Positions 1-8,290 of a DNA stretch of 42,649 bases are shown piece by piece (the stretch's first letter is position 1; the number at the start of each line of letters is the position of its first letter). A program made the position numbers and the translations under genes. The notes beneath the pieces are model-generated. The model had not been told where the DNA came from. It worked only from the letters and a program-made list of their open reading frames with translations, and ran no database searches. The stretch is from Bacillus sp. FJAT-27251 (lineage in GTDB: Bacteria > Bacillota > Bacilli > Bacillales > Cytobacillaceae): NCBI RefSeq assembly GCF_001273925.1, contig NZ_LIGG01000001.1, positions 2,814,837-2,857,485 of the forward strand, in the 5' to 3' direction.

Positions 1-2
1 TG

Positions 3-1376
3 GTAACCAGGTTATTAGAGTATGTTCAAAGAACTGAGGAATCTGATTTAGCTTTACTATTAACGGAAACATTGCTGAAGGTACAGAAATCTGCCAAGTT
101 TTATTTAACTGATAATGCCACCAACCTCAGGCAACTATGTAATCTTATTCTAATTCAATTTTCTAGTTCAAAAGTGACTATTTATAGCGATACTATGAGA
201 CTAATAAATAGCTTTGGGAGTCAATCAAGCAAAACGAATTTTCTGTCTGTATTAGCTACTAAAATTAAAGAAATGGACGGAAATTTATATGAGTGTTTTG
301 ATTTAGCATTATCGTTAGAACTACTTAATACTTACCTAGTCCTCGACAAAAATACTTTGAATACTTTATTCCTAGATATCCTAAATGATTGGGATTACTT
401 CAATGGGAGAAAAGACGAAAAGAATCTTGAAAAGCTACTATGGTACGGTTTTGGATTAAATCAGGAGAAGTTTTTGGAAGAACAAATCTTAAATATAAAT
501 AGCGTTATGAAAAGTGACAGATGGGGAACAAAATTTTATTTTTATCTTAAGAAATCCCTTACTTCCTCAAAATTAAATGTGGAAAAAATTAATAGAGCTG
601 TTGAACATTTTAACAAGAAGAATTCATACTCACAACCAGAGAAAGAGTGGATTGAACGAAAGATATCTTCGAGAGTTAAAGCATGGCAAAAGAATATTCC
701 AGCCCGGTTATCATCTCAAAAAGTAACTAATCAGACTAAAAATGAGAGAATAATTAAAAAAATAGCAAGACTATCCCCATACAATATACCGGATGGGATT
801 AAATTTGGTGATGTAAATCGAAGTGTTAAATTAAAGCTCGCTGTATTTGATAGTGAGAAAATGACAAAAATTATTAAAACAATATCGGCGGATGCCCTAA
901 CATTGGGTAACGAAACGGAATTTTATGTAGACAAAGTAACATTAAAAAAGTTGAAGGAGAAAGCTTATCCTGGATACATAAATGTTGTCGATAACAAGAA
1001 AAAGAACAAGAAAAGGAAAGTCAAAGGTAATGAAAAAACAACAGAATTATTTAAATGGCCATCAACTGAAATTACCGGAGAAGGGTTTGAAACTTCTGAG
1101 GATTCGAAGGGTTTTAACGAAATCAGTGCTTTAAGAAAAATGGGATATCAAATTACCGATACTTCAAGGGAGAAGCGATGGGCCGTTCTACAAGCAGCTG
1201 TTCCTGCAATTGGCTTAAAAAAGATTGTCTATACCATAGCAGGAAACGTTAAATTAAGAAAGGGCCAAAAGAATGGCAGGAAAAAATTTAGTTATGCAAT
1301 TTCCGAGTGGGAGTACGACCTCCAAAGATTGAAAAGTAAGTACTATAAGAATGAGTTTATTTGGCCGAAAACCTAA
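3..1376 (+). CDS. unknown protein, 5' end cut by the window edge
   Basis: The reading frame is open from base 3 with no stop and no convincing ribosome site before it, so the gene begins outside the window; 457 codons are visible. The first in-window start-like codon (TTG at 72) is not a credible start. The first 220 residues are helical and rich in Leu, Asn and Lys. A very basic linker with a KKKNKKRK run lies around residues 337-345 of the visible part. A compact basic C-terminal segment of about 80 residues follows and contains LRKMGYQI and EKRWAVLQ. I do not recognise the family and see no catalytic motif. It is AT-rich and followed by a winged-helix-like gene and a gene stub, an accessory-type setting, but a defence or mobile role is only a guess. 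Confidence 0.75.
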   Translation, partial: VTRLLEYVQRTEESDLALLLTETLLKVQKSAKFYLTDNATNLRQLCNLILIQFSSSKVTIYSDTMRLINSFGSQSSKTNFLSVLATKIKEMDGNLYECFDLALSLELLNTYLVLDKNTLNTLFLDILNDWDYFNGRKDEKNLEKLLWYGFGLNQEKFLEEQILNINSVMKSDRWGTKFYFYLKKSLTSSKLNVEKINRAVEHFNKKNSYSQPEKEWIERKISSRVKAWQKNIPARLSSQKVTNQTKNERIIKKIARLSPYNIPDGIKFGDVNRSVKLKLAVFDSEKMTKIIKTISADALTLGNETEFYVDKVTLKKLKEKAYPGYINVVDNKKKNKKRKVKGNEKTTELFKWPSTEITGEGFETSEDSKGFNEISALRKMGYQITDTSREKRWAVLQAAVPAIGLKKIVYTIAGNVKLRKGQKNGRKKFSYAISEWEYDLQRLKSKYYKNEFIWPKT

Positions 1377-1527
1377 GTTATTGTATCCATTCTATCAATA
1401 TAAGTGAAACGGGGGTCATATTCAGCCAAATCCCTGGTTTAATGCTGGTTATGTAGTAATGAAGTTAAGTTAGGGGAATATGTGGAGTTTGCTGCGAAGT
1501 CATGATAGCCGGTTAGGAGGACCACAG

Positions 1528-1764
1528 ATGACTCAATGTGAAGCAATAATTGAACCATTAGAAGCATTGGGAGGGGAAGCGACCATTAGAGAAGTGGACG
1601 GTTGGCTGCGCAAAAACTACCCGAACCGCTGGAAAAGCGCGGGAACGAGTCTGGCAGATATGGTTCCTGAAGAAAAGGGAGGCAATACATCCTCCACTGT
1701 ACCTCCTTATTTTCGTGTGTTGGAAAGAGTGGAACCAGGAAAGTACAGGTTGCTTTATCGTTAG
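1528..1764 (+). CDS. small winged-helix-like protein (78 aa)
   Basis: The ATG at 1528 is chosen because AGGAGG lies 7 bases upstream; a longer frame opens at 1480 without such a site. The pattern is helix (IIEPLEALGG), helix (ATIREVDGWLRKNY), helix (SAGTSLADMV), then a hydrophobic wing (FRVLERVEPGKYRLL). This is the layout of HARE-HTH type winged-helix domains, which are found alone or attached to restriction enzymes and to RpoE. The protein is just one domain long, so DNA binding is plausible, but no partner enzyme is joined to it. It lies 151 bases after the previous gene and 41 before a gene stub with its own ribosome site, so the two may have formed an operon. The fold is an inference from the pattern. 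Confidence 0.6.
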   Translation: MTQCEAIIEPLEALGGEATIREVDGWLRKNYPNRWKSAGTSLADMVPEEKGGNTSSTVPPYFRVLERVEPGKYRLLYR

Positions 1765-1805
1765 TTGGGCAATCAACTTGGCAAATATACTTTTGAGAGG
1801 TCATT

Positions 1806-1883
1806 ATGACTAATTTCTTTGTTCCAACAAAGGGAATAGGCTCTTGGAAAGACTTATTGGCAAAGCCTGACAAGCACTGGTAA
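1806..1883 (+). pseudogene. 25-codon stub of a gene resembling DUF6946 N-terminus
   Basis: A good ribosome site (GAGAGG, 5 bases before ATG) opens a frame that reads MTNFFVPTKGIGSWKDLLAK and ends in KHW and a TAA. From memory this is how DUF6946-type proteins begin (FVPTKGxxSWxxLLAxPxKHW), which are several times longer. No continuation is seen in any frame after the stop, so it looks like a 5' stub left after a deletion. The family name is from recall and unverified. Confidence 0.4.
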
Positions 1884-1939
1884 CCTAGTCGGGGAATCGA
1901 TTAAGATTTAAGGCGGTGTTGTGGTTTAAGGGAAAATGG

Positions 1940-1969
1940 GGGACAAGGGGACAGACCTTGTCCCTTTTT
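1940..1969 (+). terminator. GGGACAAGG hairpin with U tract (REP-like)
   Basis: GGGACAAGG (1940-1948) pairs perfectly with CCTTGTCCC (1956-1964) across a 7-base loop and is followed by five T. It could terminate the 1528 gene and stub. The same GGGGACAAGGGGACAG motif recurs at the end of hcp (16595), so it belongs to a dispersed hairpin repeat. Confidence 0.6.
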
Positions 1970-2148
1970 AAATAAAGTATAAAAACTGGAACTGAGAACC
2001 TTTTCCCTTGCCCCTCAAAAATCTGATAAATCTTGGATACCAAGTCACCACCCAGGTGAGTATGTCGGGATATCGGATTGACCAGACCATCGTAGATCCG
2101 AATATTACTTCTAGGTATATCCTGGGGATTGAGTGTAATGGTGGAATG

Positions 2149-2287
2149 CAACCCATTTGGAGCAACGGAGAGAGTGGAAATGGAAATGGGATACAAGAAA
2201 GCCATGCATCCCATTCGGACCATCAAGAAGAGTGCAAATGGGACGCAAGAAAGTGAAACAAACCATTTCGAGCATCAAAGAGGGTGT
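2149..2287. repeat. three degenerate tandem copies, about 52 bp each
   Basis: Copies begin near 2149, 2202 and 2253 (the last is partial). Each has a CCCATTyGGA-like or CCATTTCGAG core, then a GAGAGTGsAAATGGG stretch, then GGRYRCAAGAAAG. The third copy runs into the 3' end of the cysteine dioxygenase gene on the other strand. Frames across it on the plus strand (for example 2008-2256) look accidental. Function unknown; units of this kind are scattered in Bacillus genomes. Confidence 0.6.
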
Positions 2288-2838
2288 GTCCCCAACTTAA
2301 TTTCTTTCATTTTCTGATAATCCTCGTCCGGCCACCAGGCTCCGCACTCATCCGAAACAACACAGGCGGCGCATTTTTCGAGGTCAAAGACCTTCATGCC
2401 TGTGATCGGCGGGGAATAGAGATGGAGAGTGACCAGGCTGGTTCCTTCCGCTCTCTGCATTTTGTGGATGCCTTTCTTCGGCGCATAAAATTTTGTCCCT
2501 TCTGCATGCTGCTCGCTAAACAGTTCTTTCGGCAGGCCATTCCCGTCGACTTCATAGACCGTATTCACCGACACCCCATTGATGACCTGGATCCAACCGT
2601 GCGAGCTGCCGTGGTCATGGGGGGCGCAGTCCAGCTCGGACCAATTCATCACCAGCAGTTCCACCTCATCATTTTTAAAAATAAGCTTCCGGTAATAAGG
2701 CTTATTTCCAGCTGGCCGGATTAGGGGATCAAGCTCCTCAAGGGTGATTCCCATTTTTGCCAAAGCATCCTTCAACTCAGCCTTCGCAGGGTTTTTCAAT
2801 GGCCCTAACACCTTTTTCACCTTTTCATTCACATCCAT
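2275..2838 (-). CDS. cysteine dioxygenase type I (187 aa)
   Basis: It oxidises L-cysteine to cysteine sulfinate with O2 on a non-haem Fe(II) in the cytosol. The cupin fold is marked by the iron ligands His74 and His76 (CAPHDHGSSHGW) and His125 (KKGIHKMQ), with the HLYSPP motif placing His139 and Tyr141. The position equivalent to mammalian Cys93 is Gly81, so the Cys-Tyr crosslink cannot form, as in most bacterial forms. The ATG at 2838 is chosen because AAGAGGAGG precedes it by 6 bases; an upstream extension to 2907 would overlap the EamA gene. The C-terminus holds three further cysteines (156, 159, 165). It lies 16 bases behind the EamA gene and is probably co-transcribed. Closest relative by memory: B. 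subtilis YubC. Confidence 0.9.
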   Translation of the reverse strand: MDVNEKVKKVLGPLKNPAKAELKDALAKMGITLEELDPLIRPAGNKPYYRKLIFKNDEVELLVMNWSELDCAPHDHGSSHGWIQVINGVSVNTVYEVDGNGLPKELFSEQHAEGTKFYAPKKGIHKMQRAEGTSLVTLHLYSPPITGMKVFDLEKCAACVVSDECGAWWPDEDYQKMKEIKLGTHPL

Positions 2839-2854
2839 ATGTTTCCTCCTCTTA

Positions 2855-3772
2855 TCACTTCCTGGCCAGGAACCTGAATAACAAGGGCAGGTGGCGTCCG
2901 TTGACAATCATGACTCCTATAATAATTATGATGCCGCCGACGGCACTTATGAGGAAAATTTTTTCATGTAGAAGGATAATCGCGGCAAGGAACGTGACGA
3001 GCGGTTCAAGGTACAGGAACACCGACACCCTTGAAGCATCCAGTACTTCGAGGGCCTTTCCCCAGTACCAGTAGCCGACACCCGAGACAAAGACAGCAAG
3101 GAAGGCCAGATGTGCCCATTCCGAACTGTCGAGCAGGGGCAGTGATTCCCAACCTCTGTTCCTCAGAATGAACGGGAGCGTGAGCAGGAAGCCGACTACG
3201 CTCATGTAAAAAGTAACCACGAGAGCGGGAATAGGGATGTTCAATTTTTTTAATAAGATCGAATAAACAGCCCAGTTCAACGTGCTTAGAATCATCAGTG
3301 AGAAACCGAGGTTCATTGAAAAATCAAAAGACTGTCCGCTTCTGGTGGTTGTCACCAGCATGACTCCGACCACGGCCACAATCATCCCGGCAGCCCTGGT
3401 CAGGTTCATTTTTTCATGAAGAAAAAGAATGGAGAGGATGACAGTGAAAATCGGCGAAAGGGAAATCAGCCAACCGGCAGAGGAGGCATCGATCGTCAGC
3501 AGCGCGGTTGATTGGACGACCTGGTGGATGAAGACGCCAAGTATGCCTAATACGATAAGGTGTGGCACATACTGGAGAGAGATGGCCAGCTTGCGGCCGC
3601 TCAGCATCAGAATGACGAGCAGGAACAACGCAGCAATCCCAAAACGAAGGACCACCAGCGTAAAAGGATCCATTTTTACAAGCAGAGCCTTCGTCGACAC
3701 AAACGAAACGCCCCAAAAGCTAATAGCTAGAATAGCGTAAATAGAAGCAATCACTTTCGATCTCATTGGCAC
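2855..3772 (-). CDS. EamA/DMT-family transporter (305 aa)
   Basis: A ten-helix drug/metabolite transporter made of two EamA repeats. The first repeat starts at residue 9 (IYAILAISFWGVSFVSTKAL) and the second near residue 160 (LGFSLMILSTLNWAVYSILL); each ends in the typical LxPLxTxxxxxxxLxEK-type signature (for example LEPLVTFLAAIILLHEK). Length is normal. The start is GTG at 3772 or ATG at 3766; AAAGGA lies just upstream of both. It is the first gene of a two-gene unit with cysteine dioxygenase, so export or import of a cysteine-related compound is a reasonable guess, but the family gives no specificity. Confidence 0.85.
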   Translation of the reverse strand: MPMRSKVIASIYAILAISFWGVSFVSTKALLVKMDPFTLVVLRFGIAALFLLVILMLSGRKLAISLQYVPHLIVLGILGVFIHQVVQSTALLTIDASSAGWLISLSPIFTVILSILFLHEKMNLTRAAGMIVAVVGVMLVTTTRSGQSFDFSMNLGFSLMILSTLNWAVYSILLKKLNIPIPALVVTFYMSVVGFLLTLPFILRNRGWESLPLLDSSEWAHLAFLAVFVSGVGYWYWGKALEVLDASRVSVFLYLEPLVTFLAAIILLHEKIFLISAVGGIIIIIGVMIVNGRHLPLLFRFLARK

Positions 3773-4150
3773 GCGGTCCTTTCCAGGGTTTTCACGGGAA
3801 CGGTTCTCACGACAACCTTCCTAATACGCACTATCGCTGAGGTTTTGTTAGTTTGAGCGAGACTGTCCCTATCATAACTATGCCTGTCCATCGTGAAAAA
3901 TGTTTTGATGGTGTTAAACCTCAATAATAAATGGAGACACAAGGAAGTGAGGTGGGGGAGATGAATTGGTTCGTCTTAACATCTGCTGTGTCACAAGATT
4001 TATTGTGGCTGTAAAGAAAAAAACATTCTTACAACATGAATATAGTGTTGGAAAAAGAAGAGGCACCATGATATTGTTAGAAGTAAACGCTTTGGAAACC
4101 TAGGGGATACATACACATAAATCGAAATTCATATTAGCAGGAGTAACGAA
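3773..4150. other. intergenic region between divergent genes, possible 17-residue ORF
   Basis: This gap separates the leftward EamA/cysteine dioxygenase unit from the rightward gene at 4151 and must hold both promoters. A tiny frame at 3961-4014 (ATG to TAA, 17 residues beginning MNWFVLTSAV) is preceded by AGGTGGGGG at usable spacing. It may be a leader peptide or chance. Nothing else is recognised. Confidence 0.3.
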
Positions 4151-4900
4151 ATGATATATTTGGAAAACACGGCCAATAACGCCGGGGTGATAGTTTATGG
4201 TGATCAATTTGATTTTAATGGTTTATATAACTCATTGCATACCATTGTAGGGGATGAGGATGAATGGATATCCTTTGAAGGCCCTCGCCTTCGTGTACTT
4301 GGTGTTTGCTACGACATTCGTCATGCGATGATGGGGGGACGTGGAATCGAGTTTGTTGATAATGGCCTGGATCAGGGCATGATGAGGAACCATGGAATTA
4401 TCACAAATGAAAAAAATGTTTACCTTTCGTTTCAGGTATTATGGCCGGAGCTCCTGTTTGTCGCAATGGCGCTGAATGACTTTATAAAGCTTTATGCAAA
4501 AAAGCAAGCCAACAAAAGTTACAACCCTGAGCTGGACTTCCGTAATATGTGGAATCCAGCGATTGCAGCAGTAAGAGGGTTTCAGGCTGCAATTGCTAAT
4601 TGCATTCAGGAGACCGTCCCGGCCACATCATTCACACGAGTAATGAAGTTGATGAATAAAGAGTATACCTGGTTTGATGGATATATCACCCAGTACCTGG
4701 ATGAATTGAATATCAAATTCCTAGAGATGGACAAGGAAAAGCGCCTGAAAAACATTACAATCATAGCCAAACGCATAGCTGAGCAAGGTCTGGACTATAA
4801 AGAAATCAAGCTTGCTGTTGAAGAAGCTGCCAGAAAATATAACTGCCATGTGACCAATATCAAAACTGACTTAGAATACCCGGACGAGATTGACTGGTAG
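4151..4900 (+). CDS. DUF6904-like cytosolic protein (249 aa)
   Basis: The protein has no signal or membrane segment. The stretch RLRVLGVCYDIRHAMMG (about residues 47-63) and the later VLWPELLFVAMALNDFI (about 96-112) match what I recall of DUF6904, a Bacillus family of unknown function. The C-terminal 55 residues form a charged helical tail. GCAGGAG lies 8 bases before the ATG. It is followed at once by a strong terminator, so it is a single-gene unit. No enzymatic motif is seen. Confidence 0.7.
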   Translation: MIYLENTANNAGVIVYGDQFDFNGLYNSLHTIVGDEDEWISFEGPRLRVLGVCYDIRHAMMGGRGIEFVDNGLDQGMMRNHGIITNEKNVYLSFQVLWPELLFVAMALNDFIKLYAKKQANKSYNPELDFRNMWNPAIAAVRGFQAAIANCIQETVPATSFTRVMKLMNKEYTWFDGYITQYLDELNIKFLEMDKEKRLKNITIIAKRIAEQGLDYKEIKLAVEEAARKYNCHVTNIKTDLEYPDEIDW

Positions 4901-4927
4901 AAAATGATTAGATAGATTTTTCCGATG

Positions 4928-4954
4928 GACTATCCGCTTAGGATAGTCTTTTTT
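4928..4954 (+). terminator. intrinsic terminator after the DUF6904-like gene
   Basis: GACTATCC (4928-4935) pairs perfectly with GGATAGTC (4941-4948) over a 5-base loop, followed by six T. Confidence 0.9.
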
Positions 4955-5186
4955 GCATATCCAGGCTTTTTATAAATAATGTCATCTTTTTGGAAATAAA
5001 TTTACATTACTTGATAAAAATTTCTCTCTTTCTACATTCATACGAGAAAGAGTATGATATATTTACAGTTGTAATAAATTTGATTTTTTGGGAATCGGAG
5101 GGGAGTAGAAGATACCAAGAATTGATATAAACATACGTATAAATAGGTAGAATTTGAACGGAACAGGTGTTTATTTGCTATAAGGA

Positions 5187-5273
5187 ATGGATGAAAATGA
5201 AAACGCCTTGAAATATATTAATATATTGAGAGAAAGAGATGAGCATCTAAAGGATAGGCACAGTAAAGAATGA
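5187..5273 (+). CDS. possible 28-aa charged peptide overlapping the next gene
   Basis: The frame runs from an ATG at 5187 to a TGA at 5271-5273 that overlaps the ATG at 5270 of the next gene (ATGA), the usual sign of translational coupling. The peptide is charged and helical (MDENENALKYINILRERDEH). Its own ribosome site (TAAGGA) is too close to be convincing. It may be a coupled leader, a remnant of a longer gene, or chance. The 230 bases upstream (4955-5186) are AT-rich with no other feature recognised. Confidence 0.3.
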   Translation: MDENENALKYINILRERDEHLKDRHSKE

Positions 5274-6037
5274 AAGGTGAAGAAATGGCTACAAATAGAG
5301 GGATTTTAGAAGAAAAAGACGAAAGAATTGCACAGCTAGAAAGAGAATTAAAAGAAGTTATGGAAGGGCCTCGGCAAACAGCCGCAGCTATTGCGGTAGA
5401 TTATAATTCAAGATCTTATTCCCCACCGAAAGGTATTTTTAAATCTTTTAAATCTGTTGGAACAAAGATTATATTGGGCATCCTTGTTGCAACCATCTTT
5501 TTAGCAGTCATCTTTGGTTTTTTTGAAGGAAAGATATTCAAAAAAGAGTCTATTACGTTTGTTGAACACGTTCAAGAGCTATCCACATTGGCAACAGCTG
5601 AAGCACATATAAAGGCAGTTATTCACGAAGAGGATAGTAAGAATTTCTTGAACATTAATCTGCCAGGAACAAAGCGAGAACTACTATTAGTAGTACCTGC
5701 GACGGTTATTGCTGGTGTTGATTTAAAAGGGGTCACTTCTGAGGACATGGTTATTAATAAAGAAACAAGTGAGATAGATATTGCCCTGCCTCATGCAGAG
5801 TTCATCCAGGAACCAGCACTACAGATGGATAAAGTAAAAGCCGTTGACAATGGTGGACTTTTCCGTAGTGATATTAAAATGGATGAGGGGTTTGAGAAAG
5901 CCGCTGAGGCACAGGAGCAGATTCGCCAAGAGGCCAACTCATTGGGTTTGCTAGAAACTGCAGAGAAAAATGCAGAGAAAGTGTTAACGGAATTTTTTAA
6001 GAATATTGGTTATAAGGTAAATGTGACGTTTAAATAA
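5270..6037 (+). CDS. DUF4230 membrane-anchored protein (255 aa)
   Basis: An N-terminal coiled-coil stretch (ILEEKDERIAQLERELKEV) is followed by one transmembrane helix at about residues 68-85 (IILGILVATIFLAVIFGFF) and an extracytoplasmic DUF4230 domain (from FVEHVQELSTLATAEAHIK to the end), including the AGVDLKGV turn and an EEAxEQIRQEA-type helix. Function is unknown; the family is widespread in Firmicutes as single-pass surface proteins. The start at 5270 overlaps the preceding stop, but ATG at 5285 has AAAGGTGAAG in front and may be the true one, giving 250 residues. A similar architecture appears at 12526. Confidence 0.8.
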   Translation: MKGEEMATNRGILEEKDERIAQLERELKEVMEGPRQTAAAIAVDYNSRSYSPPKGIFKSFKSVGTKIILGILVATIFLAVIFGFFEGKIFKKESITFVEHVQELSTLATAEAHIKAVIHEEDSKNFLNINLPGTKRELLLVVPATVIAGVDLKGVTSEDMVINKETSEIDIALPHAEFIQEPALQMDKVKAVDNGGLFRSDIKMDEGFEKAAEAQEQIRQEANSLGLLETAEKNAEKVLTEFFKNIGYKVNVTFK

Positions 6038-6044
6038 TAGGAAG

Positions 6045-6079
6045 GCCTGCCTATAAAAAGCTTGGGACAGGCTTTTTTT
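6045..6079 (+). terminator. intrinsic terminator after the DUF4230 gene
   Basis: GCCTG (6045-6049) pairs with CAGGC (6068-6072), with additional C/G pairs inside, followed by a run of seven T. Confidence 0.75.
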
Positions 6080-6172
6080 ATAAAAATGCTCATTTCTTGC
6101 CGAATGATAAATATTGACTTGAACGGGTGTTTTTAAAGAACATTAAGAATTTGTGCACATAAATCAATAACC

Positions 6173-6208
6173 AAAAGAACATCCCAAAATGTGAAGGGAT
6201 GTTCTTTT
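6173..6208 (-). terminator. bidirectional terminator at the end of putP
   Basis: AAAAGAACATCCC (6173-6185) pairs perfectly with GGGATGTTCTTTT (6196-6208) over a 10-base loop. Read leftward it ends the putP transcript 12 bases after the stop codon. Confidence 0.85.
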
Positions 6209-6219
6209 GCTTGAAATAC

Positions 6220-7683
6220 TTAGAGCATGGATTTAAATTTATCAAATTCCTCCTGGATCTCTTTGCTTGGGGCTTTATCCACCAAACTAACGACGATGAT
6301 GGATATCGTAGCAAATAGGAACCCTGGTGCTAGTTCGTATAAGTCGAAAAGACCGCCTTTTAACTGAGCCCAAACAATAACGGTTATGGCACCAACCAAG
6401 ATCCCGGCGAGGGCACCGTTTCTTGTCATCCGTTTCCAGAATAGACTTAAGATAATAACAGGTCCGAAGGCTGCTCCAAAGCCAGCCCAAGCATAACTGA
6501 CCAGTTCCAATACTTTACTTTCAGGGTTGTAGCCAAGGAGAATAGCAATCAAAGCTATCCCAAAGACAGCAATTCTGCCAACAATCATTTCTTCCTTTTG
6601 GGAAGCGTCTTTTCTAAAGATAGCTTTGTAGAAATCGTTAGCTAAGGCACTTGAAGAAACAAGCAACTGAGAGTCAACGGTACTCATGATTGCTGAGAGA
6701 ATGGCTGCTAATAAAAATCCTGCTACCCATGGGTTAAATAACACTTGCGAAAACATAATAAATACAGTTTCAGAGTTTTTTAGTGGTGCATCGGCAAAAT
6801 AGGCAATACCTGCGAAACCGACAAATACTGCACCAAATAAGGACACAATCATCCAAACCATTCCGATTAAGCGAGCTTTTGGAATTTCCTTTGTCGATTT
6901 GATTCCCATGAAACGAACGAGTACGTGAGGCTGGCCAAAATAACCTAGACCCCAAGCTAATAAAGATATGACACCAATTGCGGTTGTACCAGAGTAAACA
7001 TTTAGATAGGAAGAATCAATACTCCCGACCTGTTGAACGGTTTCACTCCATCCGCCAAGCTCCTGAATGGCAACAACCGGTATAATGATCAAGGCTAGGA
7101 ACATGAGAATGCCTTGAATGAAATCAGTCCAACTTGCTGCTAGAAATCCTCCGAAAAGTGTATAGGATAGAATGACAGCTGCCCCAACCCATAATGCAAC
7201 TGTATAATCCATTCCGAATGAATTTTCTAGTAATATAGCTCCACCAACAAGACTTGAAGATGTATAGAATGTGAAGAATACAAGAATTACAATAGCGGAG
7301 ATTACCCGGAGAACTTTAGAATGATCCCGAAATCTGTTTTCAAAAAAATCAGGGACGGTAATCGAATCATTTGAAACCTCTGTATAGACCCTCAACGGTT
7401 TAGCGACAAATTGCCAGTTTAGATAAGCGCCAAGGGACAATCCAATAGGCAGCCAAATCTCGCTCATTCCTCCTAAATACATAGCACCGGGGAGACCGAG
7501 CATTAACCAGCCGCTCATATCAGACGATCCAGCACTTAAAGCTGCTACTCCACCGCCTAGTCTTCTTCCGCCAAGAACATAATCTGTTAAGTCACTAGTC
7601 TTTCTTGCAGCAATAATCCCTACAAGCATCATTCCGGCTAAATAAATAATAATTGAAATTAACGTGGGTATGTTGATATCCAT
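6220..7683 (-). CDS. putP: sodium/proline symporter PutP (487 aa)
   Basis: A sodium:solute symporter (SSS family, LeuT-like fold) with about 13 transmembrane helices. The proline-symporter signatures are present: the GGRxLGGGVAALSAGSSDMSGW region at residues 38-59, the following LMLGLPGAMY, and ILSAIMSTVDSQLLVSSS in the later half, which carries Na+-site residues. Length matches PutP/OpuE of Bacillus. It follows a 33-residue accessory gene with a 6-base gap. It imports proline for use as a nutrient or as an osmoprotectant; which of the two cannot be told here because no put catabolic gene is adjacent. Confidence 0.92.
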   Translation of the reverse strand: MDINIPTLISIIIYLAGMMLVGIIAARKTSDLTDYVLGGRRLGGGVAALSAGSSDMSGWLMLGLPGAMYLGGMSEIWLPIGLSLGAYLNWQFVAKPLRVYTEVSNDSITVPDFFENRFRDHSKVLRVISAIVILVFFTFYTSSSLVGGAILLENSFGMDYTVALWVGAAVILSYTLFGGFLAASWTDFIQGILMFLALIIIPVVAIQELGGWSETVQQVGSIDSSYLNVYSGTTAIGVISLLAWGLGYFGQPHVLVRFMGIKSTKEIPKARLIGMVWMIVSLFGAVFVGFAGIAYFADAPLKNSETVFIMFSQVLFNPWVAGFLLAAILSAIMSTVDSQLLVSSSALANDFYKAIFRKDASQKEEMIVGRIAVFGIALIAILLGYNPESKVLELVSYAWAGFGAAFGPVIILSLFWKRMTRNGALAGILVGAITVIVWAQLKGGLFDLYELAPGFLFATISIIVVSLVDKAPSKEIQEEFDKFKSML

Positions 7684-7689
7684 GTTTGT

Positions 7690-7791
7690 TTAATCCTCTC
7701 CTGTTTCCGTAAAATAAGTAATAATCGACAACAATATCAGCAAAGGCATTGGAATTAATAGCCACATCCAGGTTGCTGTTGTTAAGTCCAC
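7690..7791 (-). CDS. symporter small accessory protein (33 aa)
   Basis: A frame starting with GTG at 7791 and ending with TAA at 7690-7692 encodes a 33-residue single-helix membrane peptide beginning MDLTTATWMWLLIPMPLL. A near-perfect ribosome site (AAGGAGG) lies 7 bases upstream, and putP begins 6 bases after the stop. Peptides of this size and place, immediately before SSS symporter genes, are known as symporter small accessory proteins and are thought to act in the membrane with the transporter. An ATG three bases upstream opens only a 3-codon frame, so GTG is the start. Confidence 0.7.
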   Translation of the reverse strand: MDLTTATWMWLLIPMPLLILLSIITYFTETGED

Positions 7792-7845
7792 ATCGTCACC
7801 TCCTTATATGGGTTAAGACCATACAGTTCCACCCAATATAAATTG

Positions 7846-7863
7846 TGTATGCAAGTACATACA
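7846..7863. promoter_or_regulatory. TGTATG-N6-CATACA inverted repeat upstream of putP
   Basis: A perfect 6-base inverted repeat with a 6-base spacer lies about 55 bases upstream of the small accessory gene, where an operator would sit. The regulator is unknown. The rest of 7864-8290 is AT-rich and must contain the divergent promoters for the putP unit and mcrB; nothing more is recognised in it. Confidence 0.4.
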
Positions 7864-8290
7864 AATTCATGATAGCTTTTCATTTCACGCAATGAAGCTA
7901 AAGTAGAACAAACACGTTTATTATCATAACATAAATTAATAATAATAGTAGTCTAAAAATTACAAAAATATAAAGATAATGAATTTTTATGCATTAAAAA
8001 GCATTAAAACTACATTTTTTCTCGTTATAGATAATATCTATTCATTGAAATTCATAAAATTAAAATTGTTCAACACTTCACAATATGCTTTTCTGCTTTC
8101 AACAAATTGGTTAAGTAAATATGCACTTGCTGACATTTTTAGCAGGTACTTTTAATACCTTGCCCTTTTAGGGAAACGGTCAACTATCAACATGCGATAA
8201 AATAAAAACATAAGATGATTCACGATGTAAGGCAGGTTTGTGAACATGTGGAGGTAATAACAGGGCAGTAAGTCTTCAAAAACCATTATA

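Noticed and set aside
72-1376. Complete gene of 434 residues starting at TTG 72
   Set aside because: The frame is open to the window's left edge and TTG 72 has no ribosome site, so the true start is outside.
2008-2256. Plus-strand gene over the tandem repeats
   Set aside because: No ribosome site, low-complexity repeat content and no recognisable protein pattern.
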